Below are positions 9,172 to 18,165 of a DNA stretch of 64,000 nucleotides, one piece after another. The stretch spans positions 19,251-83,250 of the forward strand of contig JAFAEW010000118.1 of the NCBI GenBank assembly GCA_023423835.1, given 5' to 3'. The translations under genes were made by a program, and so were the position numbers. The notes beneath the pieces were generated by a model. It saw only the letters and a program-made list of their open reading frames with translations, had not been told where the DNA came from and searched no databases. This DNA comes from Bacteroidota bacterium. Its GTDB lineage: Bacteria; Bacteroidota; Bacteroidia; Chitinophagales; Chitinophagaceae. Position 1 is the first letter of the stretch, and every line of letters begins with the position of its first letter.

Positions 9172-9651
9172 TTAATCCGTGGAATTTAAAGTTTCATCCA
9201 TCATCCGTTGAATGAGCAGCGGTTCAAAACCCTTCTGCATCAGATATTGTTTTGTCCTGAGTTTTTTCTCCGACAGCCTTCCCTGTTTAATAGAATCGAA
9301 TTTTTTCTGGAGCAGTTTTTTGAGCCGCTTTTCGTAGGCTTCTTCATCAATTTCTGTGAGACCTGAATTTATATTGGCAGCACTTACGCCTTTCAGTTTC
9401 AGCTCATATTTTATTTTGATCCTACCCCAGTTTTTCAAATTGAATCTGCCGCGGCAAAAAGCTCTTGCAAACCTCTCCTCATTTAGAAAATCTTCGGCTT
9501 TCAGTTCCGCTAAAATTGTTTCAACCTGGGTTTTATACAGCCCGAAGCTATACAGTTTTGATCTTACTTCGGCATGCGACCGCTCCTGGTAAGCACAAAA
9601 TTTCATTGCCTTGCTTAAGGCTTGTTTGTCCGTCATCTTATGCTGAAACAA
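9172..9651 (-). CDS. recX: Regulatory protein RecX
   Basis: The 159-residue protein is built of the three-helix repeats typical of RecX. The family segments SHAEVRSKLYSFGL, AEDFLNEERFARAF and LKLKGVSAANI are recognisable in order. RecX binds inside the RecA filament groove and limits recombinase activity. Two starts are possible, the first ATG at 9651 or the one five codons later (MTDKQALSK, 9636). It is alone on its strand, divergent from the response regulator; recA itself is not in the window. Confidence 0.88.
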   Translation of the reverse strand: MFQHKMTDKQALSKAMKFCAYQERSHAEVRSKLYSFGLYKTQVETILAELKAEDFLNEERFARAFCRGRFNLKNWGRIKIKYELKLKGVSAANINSGLTEIDEEAYEKRLKKLLQKKFDSIKQGRLSEKKLRTKQYLMQKGFEPLLIQRMMDETLNSTD

Positions 9652-9721
9652 CTAAACTGATTTCAAAAATTAATATCATTTTGGAAAGATAATGTTATAT
9701 TTTGGGTTGAAAACAGATGTG

Positions 9722-10120
9722 ATGGAACAAAACAAACTGCTTATTTACATCGTTGATGACGATCGCATTTATGGAATGGTTGCCACCAAAACAATCAAAG
9801 CAACGGGAATTGATTGCGCGGTCGTCAACTTCAATTCATCGCTTCAATGCCTTGCCCATCTCAAGGATCTTCTTGCAACGCCGGCGAAATTACCTGATTT
9901 CGTTTTCATCGATCTGAATATTCCCGGAATGGATGCCTGGCGGTTTGTTGAATCACTGCAGGAACTTCATTCGAATGAAATTTCCCGGATTAAGATCTAC
10001 ATAATGAGTTCTACCAAAACCGAAGCCGACGGCGAGAAAGCCCGGTCAAACCGTCTGATACAGGGATTTTTGGAGAAACCGGTTTTAAAAGAAAGTTTTC
10101 ATTTAATATTGTCGCCCTGA
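9722..10120 (+). CDS. Single-domain response regulator (CheY-like receiver)
   Basis: From the ATG at 9722 the protein has 132 residues and consists only of a receiver domain. Visible features are the acidic cluster VDDDR (11-15), the phospho-acceptor D64 in FVFIDLNIPGMD, the switch residues in IMSST (94-98) and the conserved lysine K119 in FLEKP. It has no DNA-binding or enzymatic output domain. It would relay phosphate from a histidine kinase elsewhere or act through protein binding. An in-frame TTG 10 codons upstream was not chosen because the receiver fold begins at MEQNKLLIYIVDDD. No partner kinase is nearby. Confidence 0.88.
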   Translation: MEQNKLLIYIVDDDRIYGMVATKTIKATGIDCAVVNFNSSLQCLAHLKDLLATPAKLPDFVFIDLNIPGMDAWRFVESLQELHSNEISRIKIYIMSSTKTEADGEKARSNRLIQGFLEKPVLKESFHLILSP

Positions 10121-10171
10121 AAGATTTCGATTTATTTCAGAATAAAAAAACAGATTAAATATTTTAATTAG

Positions 10172-10179
10172 TAGGTTTG
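10172..10179 (+). promoter_or_regulatory. Bacteroidota-type -7 box before dnaN
   Basis: TAGGTTTG matches the TAnnTTTG -7 consensus of Bacteroidota primary sigma factors and lies 26 bp before the dnaN ATG. A clear TTTG -33 element at the usual spacing is not seen, so the call is tentative. Confidence 0.4.
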
Positions 10180-10205
10180 TGACCCAATAAAAAAGATGGT
10201 ATTAT

Positions 10206-11321
10206 ATGAAATTTATTGCTTCTTCTTCATCACTATTAAAGCATTTGCAACAAATAAGCGGTGTGATCAGTTCAACAACGGTTTTACCCATTCTCGATAA
10301 TTTTCTTTTTGATATCGAAGACCGGAAGCTCAACGTTGTTGCTACCGATCTTGAAACGGTGATGCGGGTGCAGATGGAGGTTGAAAGCAAAGACAATGGA
10401 AAGGTTTGTATACCGGCAAAGATTCTTATTGATACACTCAAAAACCTTCCGGATCAACCACTTACTTTTGATATTGATCAACAATATGCGATTGAAATCA
10501 CTTCCGATACAGGTAAGTATAAGGTGATGGGTGAAAATCCCGATAACTTTCCGAAAGAACCGGAACCGGAAGAAACAAGTTCATTCAATATACCGTCATC
10601 AGCGCTCATTACAGCCATCAACGATACGCTGTTTGCGGCCAGCAATGACGACCTTCGTCCGGCAATGACGGGCGTATTGTTTGACATGACAAAGGACGCA
10701 ATGCAATTTGTGGCAACCGATGCGCACCGGCTGGTAAAATATGTGCGGAAGGATGTAAAATGTCCGGAAGAAACCTCCATCATCGTTCCCAAAAAGCCGC
10801 TTCATCTGTTGAAAAACATTTTTCCCGAGGATCAGTCAGATCTTGAAATCAGTTATAATGATAAACATCTTTTTGTTTCAAAAAATTCTACCCGTTTGAT
10901 CTGCCGGCTGATTGATGCAAGATTTCCGGACTATCGCGTGGTAATTCCGGCCGACAATCCATATACACTCGTTGTAAACAGAAGCGATTTCCAAAATGCT
11001 CTGAGAAGGCTGATGGTATTTAGTAATAAGAGTACTAACCAGGTGGTGTTAACGATGACCGGAAATGAACTGCAATTAGCCTCGCAGGATATTGATTTGA
11101 GTTTTGAAGGAAATGAAAGAATGAATTGCCAGTTTGACGGAGAAGATATGCAGATCGCTTTCAATGCAAAATTTCTGGTAGAAATGCTGAATGTGGCAGA
11201 TACCCCTGAAGTAAATATCGCTTTATCAACTCCTACAAGACCGGGAATTTTAAGACCGTCTGAAGTGGGTGAAGATGAAGACATATTGATGCTCGTGATG
11301 CCGCTGATGATCAATACCTAA
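10206..11321 (+). CDS. dnaN: DNA polymerase III beta subunit (sliding clamp)
   Basis: The 371-residue protein has the length and three-domain architecture of the beta clamp. It starts MKFIASSSSLLKHLQQISGV, and recognisable segments are VLPILDNFLF, DLETVMRV, MGENPDNFP, RPAMTGVLFD, ATDAHRL and the C-terminal ILMLVMPLM, the Bacteroidota version of the usual MPMR-type C-terminus that lines the peptide-binding pocket. It forms a ring dimer around DNA and tethers the replicative polymerase and repair enzymes. The gene is not next to dnaA here, as is common in this phylum. Confidence 0.96.
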   Translation: MKFIASSSSLLKHLQQISGVISSTTVLPILDNFLFDIEDRKLNVVATDLETVMRVQMEVESKDNGKVCIPAKILIDTLKNLPDQPLTFDIDQQYAIEITSDTGKYKVMGENPDNFPKEPEPEETSSFNIPSSALITAINDTLFAASNDDLRPAMTGVLFDMTKDAMQFVATDAHRLVKYVRKDVKCPEETSIIVPKKPLHLLKNIFPEDQSDLEISYNDKHLFVSKNSTRLICRLIDARFPDYRVVIPADNPYTLVVNRSDFQNALRRLMVFSNKSTNQVVLTMTGNELQLASQDIDLSFEGNERMNCQFDGEDMQIAFNAKFLVEMLNVADTPEVNIALSTPTRPGILRPSEVGEDEDILMLVMPLMINT

Positions 11322-11352
11322 GCATCTCTTCCGGGTTTTACACAGGAATTAT

Positions 11353-11889
11353 TTAATACACATTTGGAGAAAGACCTTCTCCGGTGTTATTGAAGCTGAT
11401 AATCATTTTCGCCCGTCCTAAACCTTCGGTATCTTTTACAAACACGGAAATATTATTTTTACTCCAAAATTTTGTATTCCGTCTTATAAATCCTGCTTGT
11501 GAACGCACTTCTAACGCCTGCGCACCAAAAATTGAATCCAATTGATTTGTGATGGCTGAAATATCCTCTTTTTGGAGAAAGATAATTATTCCTTTAACTA
11601 CGCCTGATTTATCTGTTGCAATAAAAATTCCGACCGAATCGGTATCCTTTCCGGCAATATTCAGCTTTACTGTTTTAGATTTGAAATAATCATAAACAGC
11701 ATCATCGAAGGTTCAGTAGGGCTCGTCAAAACGCGGCTGTTGATGACGGATTAACAATTGCCGGTTCTCTTCCCGAATGGTTTCTCCTAATCTGAACTTA
11801 TCTAAACCCTTGTCGATCAAAAGCAGCTCCTGAACATATACAGTGTTGGCCATTGTAATTAGCATTGAAATTATGAAAATGACTTTCAT
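11353..11889 (-). pseudogene. Secreted-protein paralogue interrupted by one in-frame TGA
   Basis: Reading from the ATG at 11889 gives a signal-peptide-like start (MKVIFIISMLITMANTVYVQ) and a sequence that matches the intact gene just upstream (12017-12550) along its whole length: LLIDKGLDKFRLGE, then FDEPY, a TGA at 11713-11715, then TFDDAVYDYFKSK, IATDKSGVVKG and the C-terminal FGAQALEV...TKFWSKNNISVFV...GEGLSPNVY. There is no frameshift; only the single stop breaks the frame. The position of the stop is occupied by Ala in the paralogue, so readthrough or recoding is not needed to explain it. The fragment after the stop could start internally (MDSIFGAQAL, 11541) but would lack export. Recent loss of function or an assembly error are both possible. 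Confidence 0.8.
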
Positions 11890-12016
11890 GTTTAAAAGAT
11901 CCAAATTAAATGACAAGCCGCCGGCTCGCTTTTTGAAACAGCAGCGCGTTCGGCTTCGTGACACCTCCAAACCCAATTCTATTGCAGCGGTGTTTAATAC
12001 CATTTTCACCGTTATC

Positions 12017-12550
12017 CTAGTAGATGTTTGGTGGCAGCCTTTCCGTTGGCGTCGTGAAACGGATCGTAGCTCTAAGCAATCCGTTGCCTGCAGATTGAAG
12101 AAATGCAGAAACTCCGCTTTTGTTCCAATACTTCGTAGTTCTTGTTACGTTTTCCACGCCTGACTCAACTTCTAAAGCCTGCGGACCGAAGGCCTCGTTT
12201 AGCGCTGAGATTAGTAGAGCGGCATTTTGATACCGCGTAAAAATGAACAAGCCCTTTATGACTGCTGATTTGTCTGTTGCTACAAAAACAAATTGCAAAT
12301 TGATATTCGAGTCTACGGTGGCTAATTCAATGCTGCGGGATACGTAATAATTATAGGATGAATCATCGAAAGTGGCAAAAGGTTTTTCAATGTCAGGTTG
12401 AACAAACGCCTCAAAACCGGCTTTGTTCAGGTCAATCATTTCTTGTCCCAACGGAAATTTATTCAACCCCTTTTTAGTTAAAAACAAAGGTTGAGATTGC
12501 GATTTCTGCATAAGCAACAATGAAAATAAAAGTGAGATAATAATTTTCAT
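12017..12550 (-). CDS. Secreted protein of unknown function (intact member of tandem pair)
   Basis: The ATG at 12550 gives a 177-residue protein starting MKIIISLLFSLLLMQKSQSQ, a clear Sec signal peptide with likely cleavage after SQS or SQSQ. A longer frame up to 12640 lacks signal-peptide character at its start and was not used. The mature part has no domain that I recognise. The segment VFVATDKSAVIKGLFIF looks like beta strands. It is duplicated in tandem by the broken copy downstream (127-bp gap). Role unknown; location periplasm or outside the cell. Confidence 0.7.
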   Translation of the reverse strand: MKIIISLLFSLLLMQKSQSQPLFLTKKGLNKFPLGQEMIDLNKAGFEAFVQPDIEKPFATFDDSSYNYYVSRSIELATVDSNINLQFVFVATDKSAVIKGLFIFTRYQNAALLISALNEAFGPQALEVESGVENVTRTTKYWNKSGVSAFLQSAGNGLLRATIRFTTPTERLPPNIY

Positions 12551-12986
12551 ACGAAATTTGAATAGTATTTCAAAAAGAAGAAAGAGAGGCTGATCCAAAC
12601 CGTTTAGAGCACGCTCTTTTAAATTAGAATCCCAAAACAAATTATATTTCTTTTAACAAACAGCAACCACTGCTTTTTTTTAAGTTTCTTTTAATCTCGA
12701 ACCCAGAAGAGTAAGGTTAGATTGAAATGATAATCTCTGCTTTCGGCGAATAGCTTCTAAAGCAGTAGACAAGTTTACCATGACACAGATTAGTGTCAAA
12801 ACAAATGCGGATCGTGTCACCAGATTAAACGAATACTCTTAATTTTCTCTGTAAACATCCAGTGGGGCCGATCTCGATCTACAAATATCAAATTGTTGCT
12901 CTTTAAAACGTCACAAGTTACTCTCAACCAAGAGCGGATTACAAAACTTACAGGGGTTCGGACAGGTAAAAACCTCTCAACTCCTA
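12551..12986. other. Intergenic stretch without a gene
   Basis: No supported ORF or RNA gene is visible. The only structure noted is a short inverted repeat, TGACAC-AGATTA-GTGTCA, at 12781-12798, which could be an operator or chance. The stretch sits between the starts of the secreted-protein pair and the end of the thioredoxin-like gene. Confidence 0.5.
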
Positions 12987-14132
12987 CTATTTCAACACCT
13001 CACTTAGCTTCTGTTCCAATTCCGGTCCTCTTAAAGATGAAGCAATGATTTTTCCATCCGGGTCGATTAAAACATTGAATGGAATTCCGTCGAATTTATA
13101 AGTTTCAACTGATATGCTGTTCCATTGTTTCAGGTCACTCATTTGCGGCCAGTTCAGATTATCGGCTTTGATGGCCTGAATCCACGCGTCTTTATCCTGA
13201 TCCAGGGAAACGCCGAGGATTTCAAAATTCTTTCCTTTGAATTTGTTATAAGCAGCTACCACATTCGGATTTTCCTGACGGCAGGGTCCGCACCAGCTTG
13301 CCCAAAAATCAACCAGCAAATACTTTCCTTTAAACTGGCTAATGCTCATTGGTTTACCATTCACATCCTGCATTGTAAGGTCTGGAGCCGGTTGATTGAG
13401 CAACATGTAATTGTTTGCGTCATGGGTGGCAGCAGCGGTAGCGTATAAACTTTTGAAAGCAGCAAGCCCGGCATGGCTTTTAAAGCGGTCAGAAGCCATA
13501 GAGGCGAGTGAATCCACTTCATTTGGCTGCATCGTATTTCTTGTAGCCGCCATATTCAGTGCATAAAAAACCGCAGCGGGACTGGAAGAATTCTTAATAA
13601 AATCTTTCATGTAATTGTTGATGTTAGCCATTTCCATCTTTCCCCTTTGTTGTAAGATCAACAGATTACTGTCTGAAGGATTTTGTGAATAAATAGAATC
13701 CATTGCATCATAGGTAACGGCAAGAACTGAATCTTTTGCCCTGAAGTCATTCAGGAATTGATATAAGTTTTCCGTCGCTTTACTGTTTGAAATATAAGGC
13801 ATTCTGGAGTTTTTCTGCAAGTCAACACTCAGCTTTATATTGCCGTTATCATTGATAAAAATGGCTACCGGCATTTTGTCCATACTGATAATATAAAGAC
13901 CCTGTTCTTTTGCAATTCCTTTCATCTTATAGTCGCCGTTGTCTGCAATAACTGCAGAATCAACGATCACCGGCGGTGTGTTATCAAATTGCACCTGTTC
14001 CAATACAATATTTTTGGAGGGTGCATTTTCAATTTTTCCGCTCACCGTAAAATTATTCGCATCACCACTGTCATTACACGCAACAAATGCAAACAATGCA
14101 AACATTAAAATCGCTGTCGTTATTTTTTTCAT
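12987..14132 (-). CDS. TlpA-like thioredoxin-family lipoprotein with DUF4369-type N-terminal domain
   Basis: From the ATG at 14132 the protein has 381 residues. It begins with a lipoprotein signal (lipobox FVAC, Cys19), then a beta-rich N-terminal region resembling DUF4369 (about 25-115), a helical middle, and a C-terminal thioredoxin fold with WASWCGPC (Cys281 and Cys284). It should be anchored in the periplasm and reduce or exchange disulfides, like TlpA/ResA-type proteins in this phylum. A GTG at 14147 overlapping the gatB stop is possible, but the ATG five codons on starts the signal peptide. It follows gatB with a gap of about 14 bp and is probably co-transcribed, though no functional link is evident. 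Confidence 0.9.
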   Translation of the reverse strand: MKKITTAILMFALFAFVACNDSGDANNFTVSGKIENAPSKNIVLEQVQFDNTPPVIVDSAVIADNGDYKMKGIAKEQGLYIISMDKMPVAIFINDNGNIKLSVDLQKNSRMPYISNSKATENLYQFLNDFRAKDSVLAVTYDAMDSIYSQNPSDSNLLILQQRGKMEMANINNYMKDFIKNSSSPAAVFYALNMAATRNTMQPNEVDSLASMASDRFKSHAGLAAFKSLYATAAATHDANNYMLLNQPAPDLTMQDVNGKPMSISQFKGKYLLVDFWASWCGPCRQENPNVVAAYNKFKGKNFEILGVSLDQDKDAWIQAIKADNLNWPQMSDLKQWNSISVETYKFDGIPFNVLIDPDGKIIASSLRGPELEQKLSEVLK

Positions 14133-14146
14133 ACCTGTTTGGATCA

Positions 14147-15595
14147 CTATCCGTTTAATTTTTCTTGTAATAATGCTGTTACCATTTGGAGATCTGCTTT
14201 GCCTTTGCTTCGTTTTCTCACCTCACCCACAAAAACGCCGAGCAGTCCTTTTTTACCTTTTTTATATTGAATGACCTTATCGGCCATCGCTTCCAACACT
14301 TCGTTTGTCCACGTTTCCAATGCTTCTTTATCATCCGTTTGCAGTAGTTGCATTTCGGAGGCTAATGCGAAAACATCCTTCTCAGGATTTTTCAAAAGTG
14401 CGGGAAACAACTTGCCGGCGGCAGCAGAAAATCCAACCTGTCCTGATTCAACCATATCTATCAATTCTGTTAATTTTTCGGAAGTTAATGGAAATTCAAC
14501 AATAGAAACTTTTTCCTGATTGATGAATTGACTAACCGGTCCATTCAGCCAGTTTGCCGCATCCTTAAAATTTTTTGTATGTTGAAGAATGCCTTCAAAA
14601 AAATCTGCCAGTTCCTTTTCCCGGCAAATCAAATTTGCATCGTATGCGCTCAGTCCGAGGTCAACATATTTTTGGATGTATTGTTCGGGCAGAAGTGGCA
14701 AAGCCGATCTGATTGCCTCAATCATTTCATCCGAAACAAAAAACGGAGGCAGATCAGGATCGGTAAAATAGCGGTAATCATTCGCATTTTCCTTTTCCCG
14801 CATCGAAAACGTAGTATCGGTTGCAGCATCAAAACTCCTCGTTTCCTGTACAATTTCCTGACCTGATTCCGCCAGTTGCATTAATCTTTCCGACTCAAAT
14901 TCAATCGCTTTTTTAAGGTTGCGGATAGAATTAAGATTCTTTACTTCCACCTTAGTTCCGAGTTTGTCGTCTCCTTTCAAACGGATGGAAATATTGGCAT
15001 CGCAACGCAAGCTTCCTTCTTCCATATTGGCATCGCAGATGCCGATCCATTTTACGAGTTTACGAATCTGCGACAAAAACTGAAAAGCCTCTTCGCCGCT
15101 CCTCATGTCCGGTTCAGAAACGATTTCAATCAAGGACGTTCCTGCACGGTTGAAGTCGAGACAGGTAAAATTTTCATCAACCTCATGCAAACTTTTCCCT
15201 GCATCTTCTTCGAGATGAATATGATGAAGCCTGATTTTCCTTCGGTTATCATTTTCGCCATTTATCTCAATAAATCCGCCTACGCAAACCGGAGTTTCAT
15301 GTTGTGTGATCTGATAACCTTTCGGAAGATCGGGGTAAAAATAATTTTTTCGGGCAAAATAATTTTCTCTTGTGATTTCTGATTCACAGCTCAATCCCAT
15401 TTTTATTGCAAATTCAACCGCTTTTTTGTTCAGTCGCGGAAGCGTTCCCGGATGTCCCAAAGAAATGGCGCTCACATTTGTATTTGCGGGAGATCCAAAG
15501 GCCACAGGATCGCCGCAAAACAACTTGCTGTTGGTAAGGAGTTGCGCATGCACTTCGAGACCAATCACCGTTTCATATTTATCATTCAACTGCAT
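14147..15595 (-). CDS. gatB: Asp/Glu-tRNA amidotransferase subunit B
   Basis: The start at 15595 gives MQLNDKYETVIGLEVHAQL, the canonical GatB opening; the 14 upstream in-frame codons do not fit the family. The protein is 482 residues. Recognisable segments are LGHPGTLPRLN, YFYPDLPKGYQI, HLEEDAGK, DFNRAGTSLIEIVSEPDM and the C-terminal YqeY-like helical domain ending in GKADLQMVTALLQEKL. With GatA and GatC it converts Glu-tRNA(Gln) to Gln-tRNA(Gln), or Asp-tRNA(Asn) to Asn-tRNA(Asn). GatA and GatC are not in the window. Confidence 0.97.
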   Translation of the reverse strand: MQLNDKYETVIGLEVHAQLLTNSKLFCGDPVAFGSPANTNVSAISLGHPGTLPRLNKKAVEFAIKMGLSCESEITRENYFARKNYFYPDLPKGYQITQHETPVCVGGFIEINGENDNRRKIRLHHIHLEEDAGKSLHEVDENFTCLDFNRAGTSLIEIVSEPDMRSGEEAFQFLSQIRKLVKWIGICDANMEEGSLRCDANISIRLKGDDKLGTKVEVKNLNSIRNLKKAIEFESERLMQLAESGQEIVQETRSFDAATDTTFSMREKENANDYRYFTDPDLPPFFVSDEMIEAIRSALPLLPEQYIQKYVDLGLSAYDANLICREKELADFFEGILQHTKNFKDAANWLNGPVSQFINQEKVSIVEFPLTSEKLTELIDMVESGQVGFSAAAGKLFPALLKNPEKDVFALASEMQLLQTDDKEALETWTNEVLEAMADKVIQYKKGKKGLLGVFVGEVRKRSKGKADLQMVTALLQEKLNG

Positions 15596-15836
15596 CAGGA
15601 GTTGCAAAAATACCTTTAGCGGCCGGAATTTAATCACAATAAAAACGATTTAGGGAATTGTTGAGAGAAATCGCGGGTGATGAAACCAGGAAATCAAGGC
15701 GGCAGGAACGCTATTGAAAAGGTGACTTCAAAATAGTCGTTTACGAGACGCCGACATGTTCCGTTATTCTTCTGCGATATAATGAAATCTTCGAGATATT
15801 TTCAATCAAATTCGTATCTTAAGCCAAAAGTTTCTC

Positions 15837-16559
15837 ATGCAATCCTGGCGTTCCGGAACGGTTATCGAAATTGAGGAGATTAATCCGATCACCCGCAGGT
15901 ATTGGATTCAAGTGGGAGGATCAGAATGCTTTGATTTTCAACCGGGACAGTTTGTTACGCTCGATCTGCCCATTCATGAAAAGATGAATAAACGCTGGAG
16001 AAGTTATTCCATTGCTTCCGCTCCTGATGGCGGCAATGTGATAGAACTGATCATTGTTTTGATGGAAAACGGATTGGGAACGAATTATCTGTTCAACCAG
16101 GTTTCGAAGGGTTCACAGCTGATTCTGAAAGGACCGCTCGGACTTTTTACTTTGCCGGCCGAATTGGATAAAGATTTGTTTTTAATCTGTACCGGAACGG
16201 GCATCGCGCCCTTTCGTTCGATGATTCATTATATTCATCATCATAACATTCCACATAAAAATATTTATCTGATTTTCGGTTGCCGAAAATGCAACGATGC
16301 TTTGTATGAAAACGAAATGACCGAATTAAGTCGTCAACTTTCCAACTTTCATTATCTGCCCACCTTTTCGAGGGAATTACCTGAAAGCGGTCGAAAAACG
16401 GGTTACGTTCATGCCGTCTATGAAGACTTGTTGAAAGATAAAAAACCCGATGCGATTTTTTATCTCTGTGGATGGAAAAACATGATCGATGATGCTAAAA
16501 AGAAGATCGCTGATCTTGGTTATGACCGGAAAGCCATTCATCTCGAACTGTATGGATGA
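15837..16559 (+). CDS. Ferredoxin-NADP reductase-type flavoprotein
   Basis: The 240-residue protein has an FAD-binding barrel with RSYSIAS (the RxYS/T flavin motif, about 55-61) and an NAD(P)-binding domain with LICTGTGIAPFRSMI. It ends in ELYG, close to the aromatic C-terminus of plant-type reductases. It should move electrons between NAD(P)H and a ferredoxin, flavodoxin or oxygenase. It has no fused iron-sulfur domain and no obvious redox partner beside it. It converges on glyS with a gap of 24 bp. Confidence 0.87.
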   Translation: MQSWRSGTVIEIEEINPITRRYWIQVGGSECFDFQPGQFVTLDLPIHEKMNKRWRSYSIASAPDGGNVIELIIVLMENGLGTNYLFNQVSKGSQLILKGPLGLFTLPAELDKDLFLICTGTGIAPFRSMIHYIHHHNIPHKNIYLIFGCRKCNDALYENEMTELSRQLSNFHYLPTFSRELPESGRKTGYVHAVYEDLLKDKKPDAIFYLCGWKNMIDDAKKKIADLGYDRKAIHLELYG

Positions 16560-16583
16560 TAGAAAATCAATAGTGGCAGCGCC

Positions 16584-18032
16584 TTATCCCTCAATTCCCT
16601 TCAAAACCGTTTCCTTAATCCTATTCATCGGAATTCTTTCCTGTAACATGCTATCACGGTATCGGATCGTAACCGTTCCATCTTCTTTGGTCTGATGATC
16701 AATGGTCACACAGTAAGGCGTTCCGATCGCGTCCATGCGGCGGTATCTTTTTCCGATGGTATCTTTTTCCTCATAAAAACAATAAAACGAAGACCGGCAT
16801 TCGCGCATGATTTGCCTTGCAATACCCGGAAGTCCGTCTTTTTTCAACAACGGCAATACGGCTAATTTAATCGGAGCAATTTTCGCCGGGATTCGCATTA
16901 CCACACGGCTGTCTTTGCTGCCGTCTTCTTTTTCAATCGTTTCTTCCCGATAAGAATGACTCAGAATTAACAAAACCATCCGGTCTAAACCAATGGAAGT
17001 TTCTATAACGTACGGAATATAACGTTGGTTGATCTCCTGGTCGAAATACATCATCTTTTTGCCGCTGAATTGCTGATGTTGGGTAAGATCGAAATCGGTA
17101 CGGCTATGAATGCCTTCCACCTCCTTAAATCCAAATGGAAAGCGGTATTCAATATCTACCGCATTGTCGGCATAATGGGCAGGTTTTGCATGCACATGCC
17201 ATTGATAATCTTCCTGCGGGATTCCCAAACTTAAATGCCAGTTCATCCTTTCCTGCTTCCAGTATTCAAACCACTCTTTTTGTGTATTCGGACGAACGAA
17301 AAACTGCATTTCCATTTGTTCAAACTCACGCATTCTGAAGATGAATTGACGCGCAACGATCTCATTTCTGAACGCCTTTCCGGTTTGGGCAATTCCAAAA
17401 GGAATTTTCATCCGCGCCGTCTTTTGCACATTCAGAAAGTTTACAAAGATGCCCTGGGCTGTTTCCGGTCGCAGGTAGATTTCGTTCGCTTCGTCCGTCA
17501 CCGACCCGAGCTGGGTGGAAAACATCAGGTTAAATTTCCGGATATCCGTCCAGTTGGAGGTTCCGCTAACCTGGCATTTTATATCGTTGTCTTCAATGAG
17601 CCTTTTCAATCCCTCAAAATCATCCTTCGCCAGTAATTCATCCATTGATTTCAGCAGCATATATTCTTCTTCTTTCCTGCCTTCGAGTGCAAGCTGCGCA
17701 GCCCTTTCTTCAATCAGATGATCTACTCTATAGCGTTTCTGGCTGTCTTTATTATCGATCATGGGATCGCTGAAATTTTCGAGGTGGCCGCTTGCTTTCC
17801 AGGTTTCGGGATGCATAAAGATGGCCGAATCGATTCCCACAATGTTATCCTGCATCTGCGTCATACTCTTCCACCAGTAATCGCGGATATTTTTTTTCAA
17901 CTGGCTACCGTAAGGGCCGTAATCATACACGGCTCCCAGTCCGTCATAAATTTCACTGCCCGGGAAAATGAAACCGTATTCTTTCGAATGTGCAATTATT
18001 GATTGCAGATTTTTTTGTTCTTCCATTGCCAT
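16584..18032 (-). CDS. glyS: Glycine--tRNA ligase (class II, homodimeric type)
   Basis: The 482-residue protein begins near the first motif as KEYGFIFPGSEIYDGLGAVYDYGPYG and carries RPETAQGIFVNF, motif 2 as FRNEI...RMREFEQMEMQFF, and motif 3 with GLDRMVLLIL. This is the alpha2-type enzyme of archaea, eukaryotes and many bacteria, not the alpha2beta2 enzyme. It charges tRNA-Gly. The start may be 18032 or two codons later. A -7 box lies immediately upstream, so the leader would be nearly absent. Confidence 0.96.
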   Translation of the reverse strand: MAMEEQKNLQSIIAHSKEYGFIFPGSEIYDGLGAVYDYGPYGSQLKKNIRDYWWKSMTQMQDNIVGIDSAIFMHPETWKASGHLENFSDPMIDNKDSQKRYRVDHLIEERAAQLALEGRKEEEYMLLKSMDELLAKDDFEGLKRLIEDNDIKCQVSGTSNWTDIRKFNLMFSTQLGSVTDEANEIYLRPETAQGIFVNFLNVQKTARMKIPFGIAQTGKAFRNEIVARQFIFRMREFEQMEMQFFVRPNTQKEWFEYWKQERMNWHLSLGIPQEDYQWHVHAKPAHYADNAVDIEYRFPFGFKEVEGIHSRTDFDLTQHQQFSGKKMMYFDQEINQRYIPYVIETSIGLDRMVLLILSHSYREETIEKEDGSKDSRVVMRIPAKIAPIKLAVLPLLKKDGLPGIARQIMRECRSSFYCFYEEKDTIGKRYRRMDAIGTPYCVTIDHQTKEDGTVTIRYRDSMLQERIPMNRIKETVLKGIEG

Positions 18033-18039
18033 AGGGCGG

Positions 18040-18047
18040 CAAAGATA
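18040..18047 (-). promoter_or_regulatory. Bacteroidota-type -7 box before glyS
   Basis: On the minus strand the sequence reads TATCTTTG, a full match to TAnnTTTG, 7 bp before the first possible glyS start. No TTTG at the -33 distance is seen. A leaderless or near-leaderless transcript is implied. Confidence 0.4.
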
Positions 18048-18123
18048 AAACCTGTAAGGTTATTGCGAGTGGAAGATTGCCGTTTTTGTTGCCGGAAGAG
18101 TTAACGTTAGATTAGAAAGCATT

Positions 18124-18156
18124 TTTGTCAAAAAAACACCAAAGGTTTTACCTTTG
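18124..18156 (+). promoter_or_regulatory. Bacteroidota-type promoter before mfd
   Basis: TTTG at 18124-18127 and TACCTTTG at 18149-18156 are separated by 21 bp, matching the TTTG / TAnnTTTG promoter of this phylum. The mfd ATG at 18166 begins 9 bp after the -7 box. It faces away from the glyS promoter, so the two genes are divergently transcribed. Confidence 0.5.
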
Positions 18157-18165
18157 CAATTCAGT

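Noticed and set aside
11713..11715. Recoded TGA (selenocysteine) in the secreted paralogue
   Set aside because: The intact paralogue has Ala, not Cys, at this place and no selenocysteine insertion element is apparent.
12781..12798. TGACAC/GTGTCA inverted repeat as an operator
   Set aside because: Only 6-bp arms, no second copy and no adjacent promoter; may be chance.
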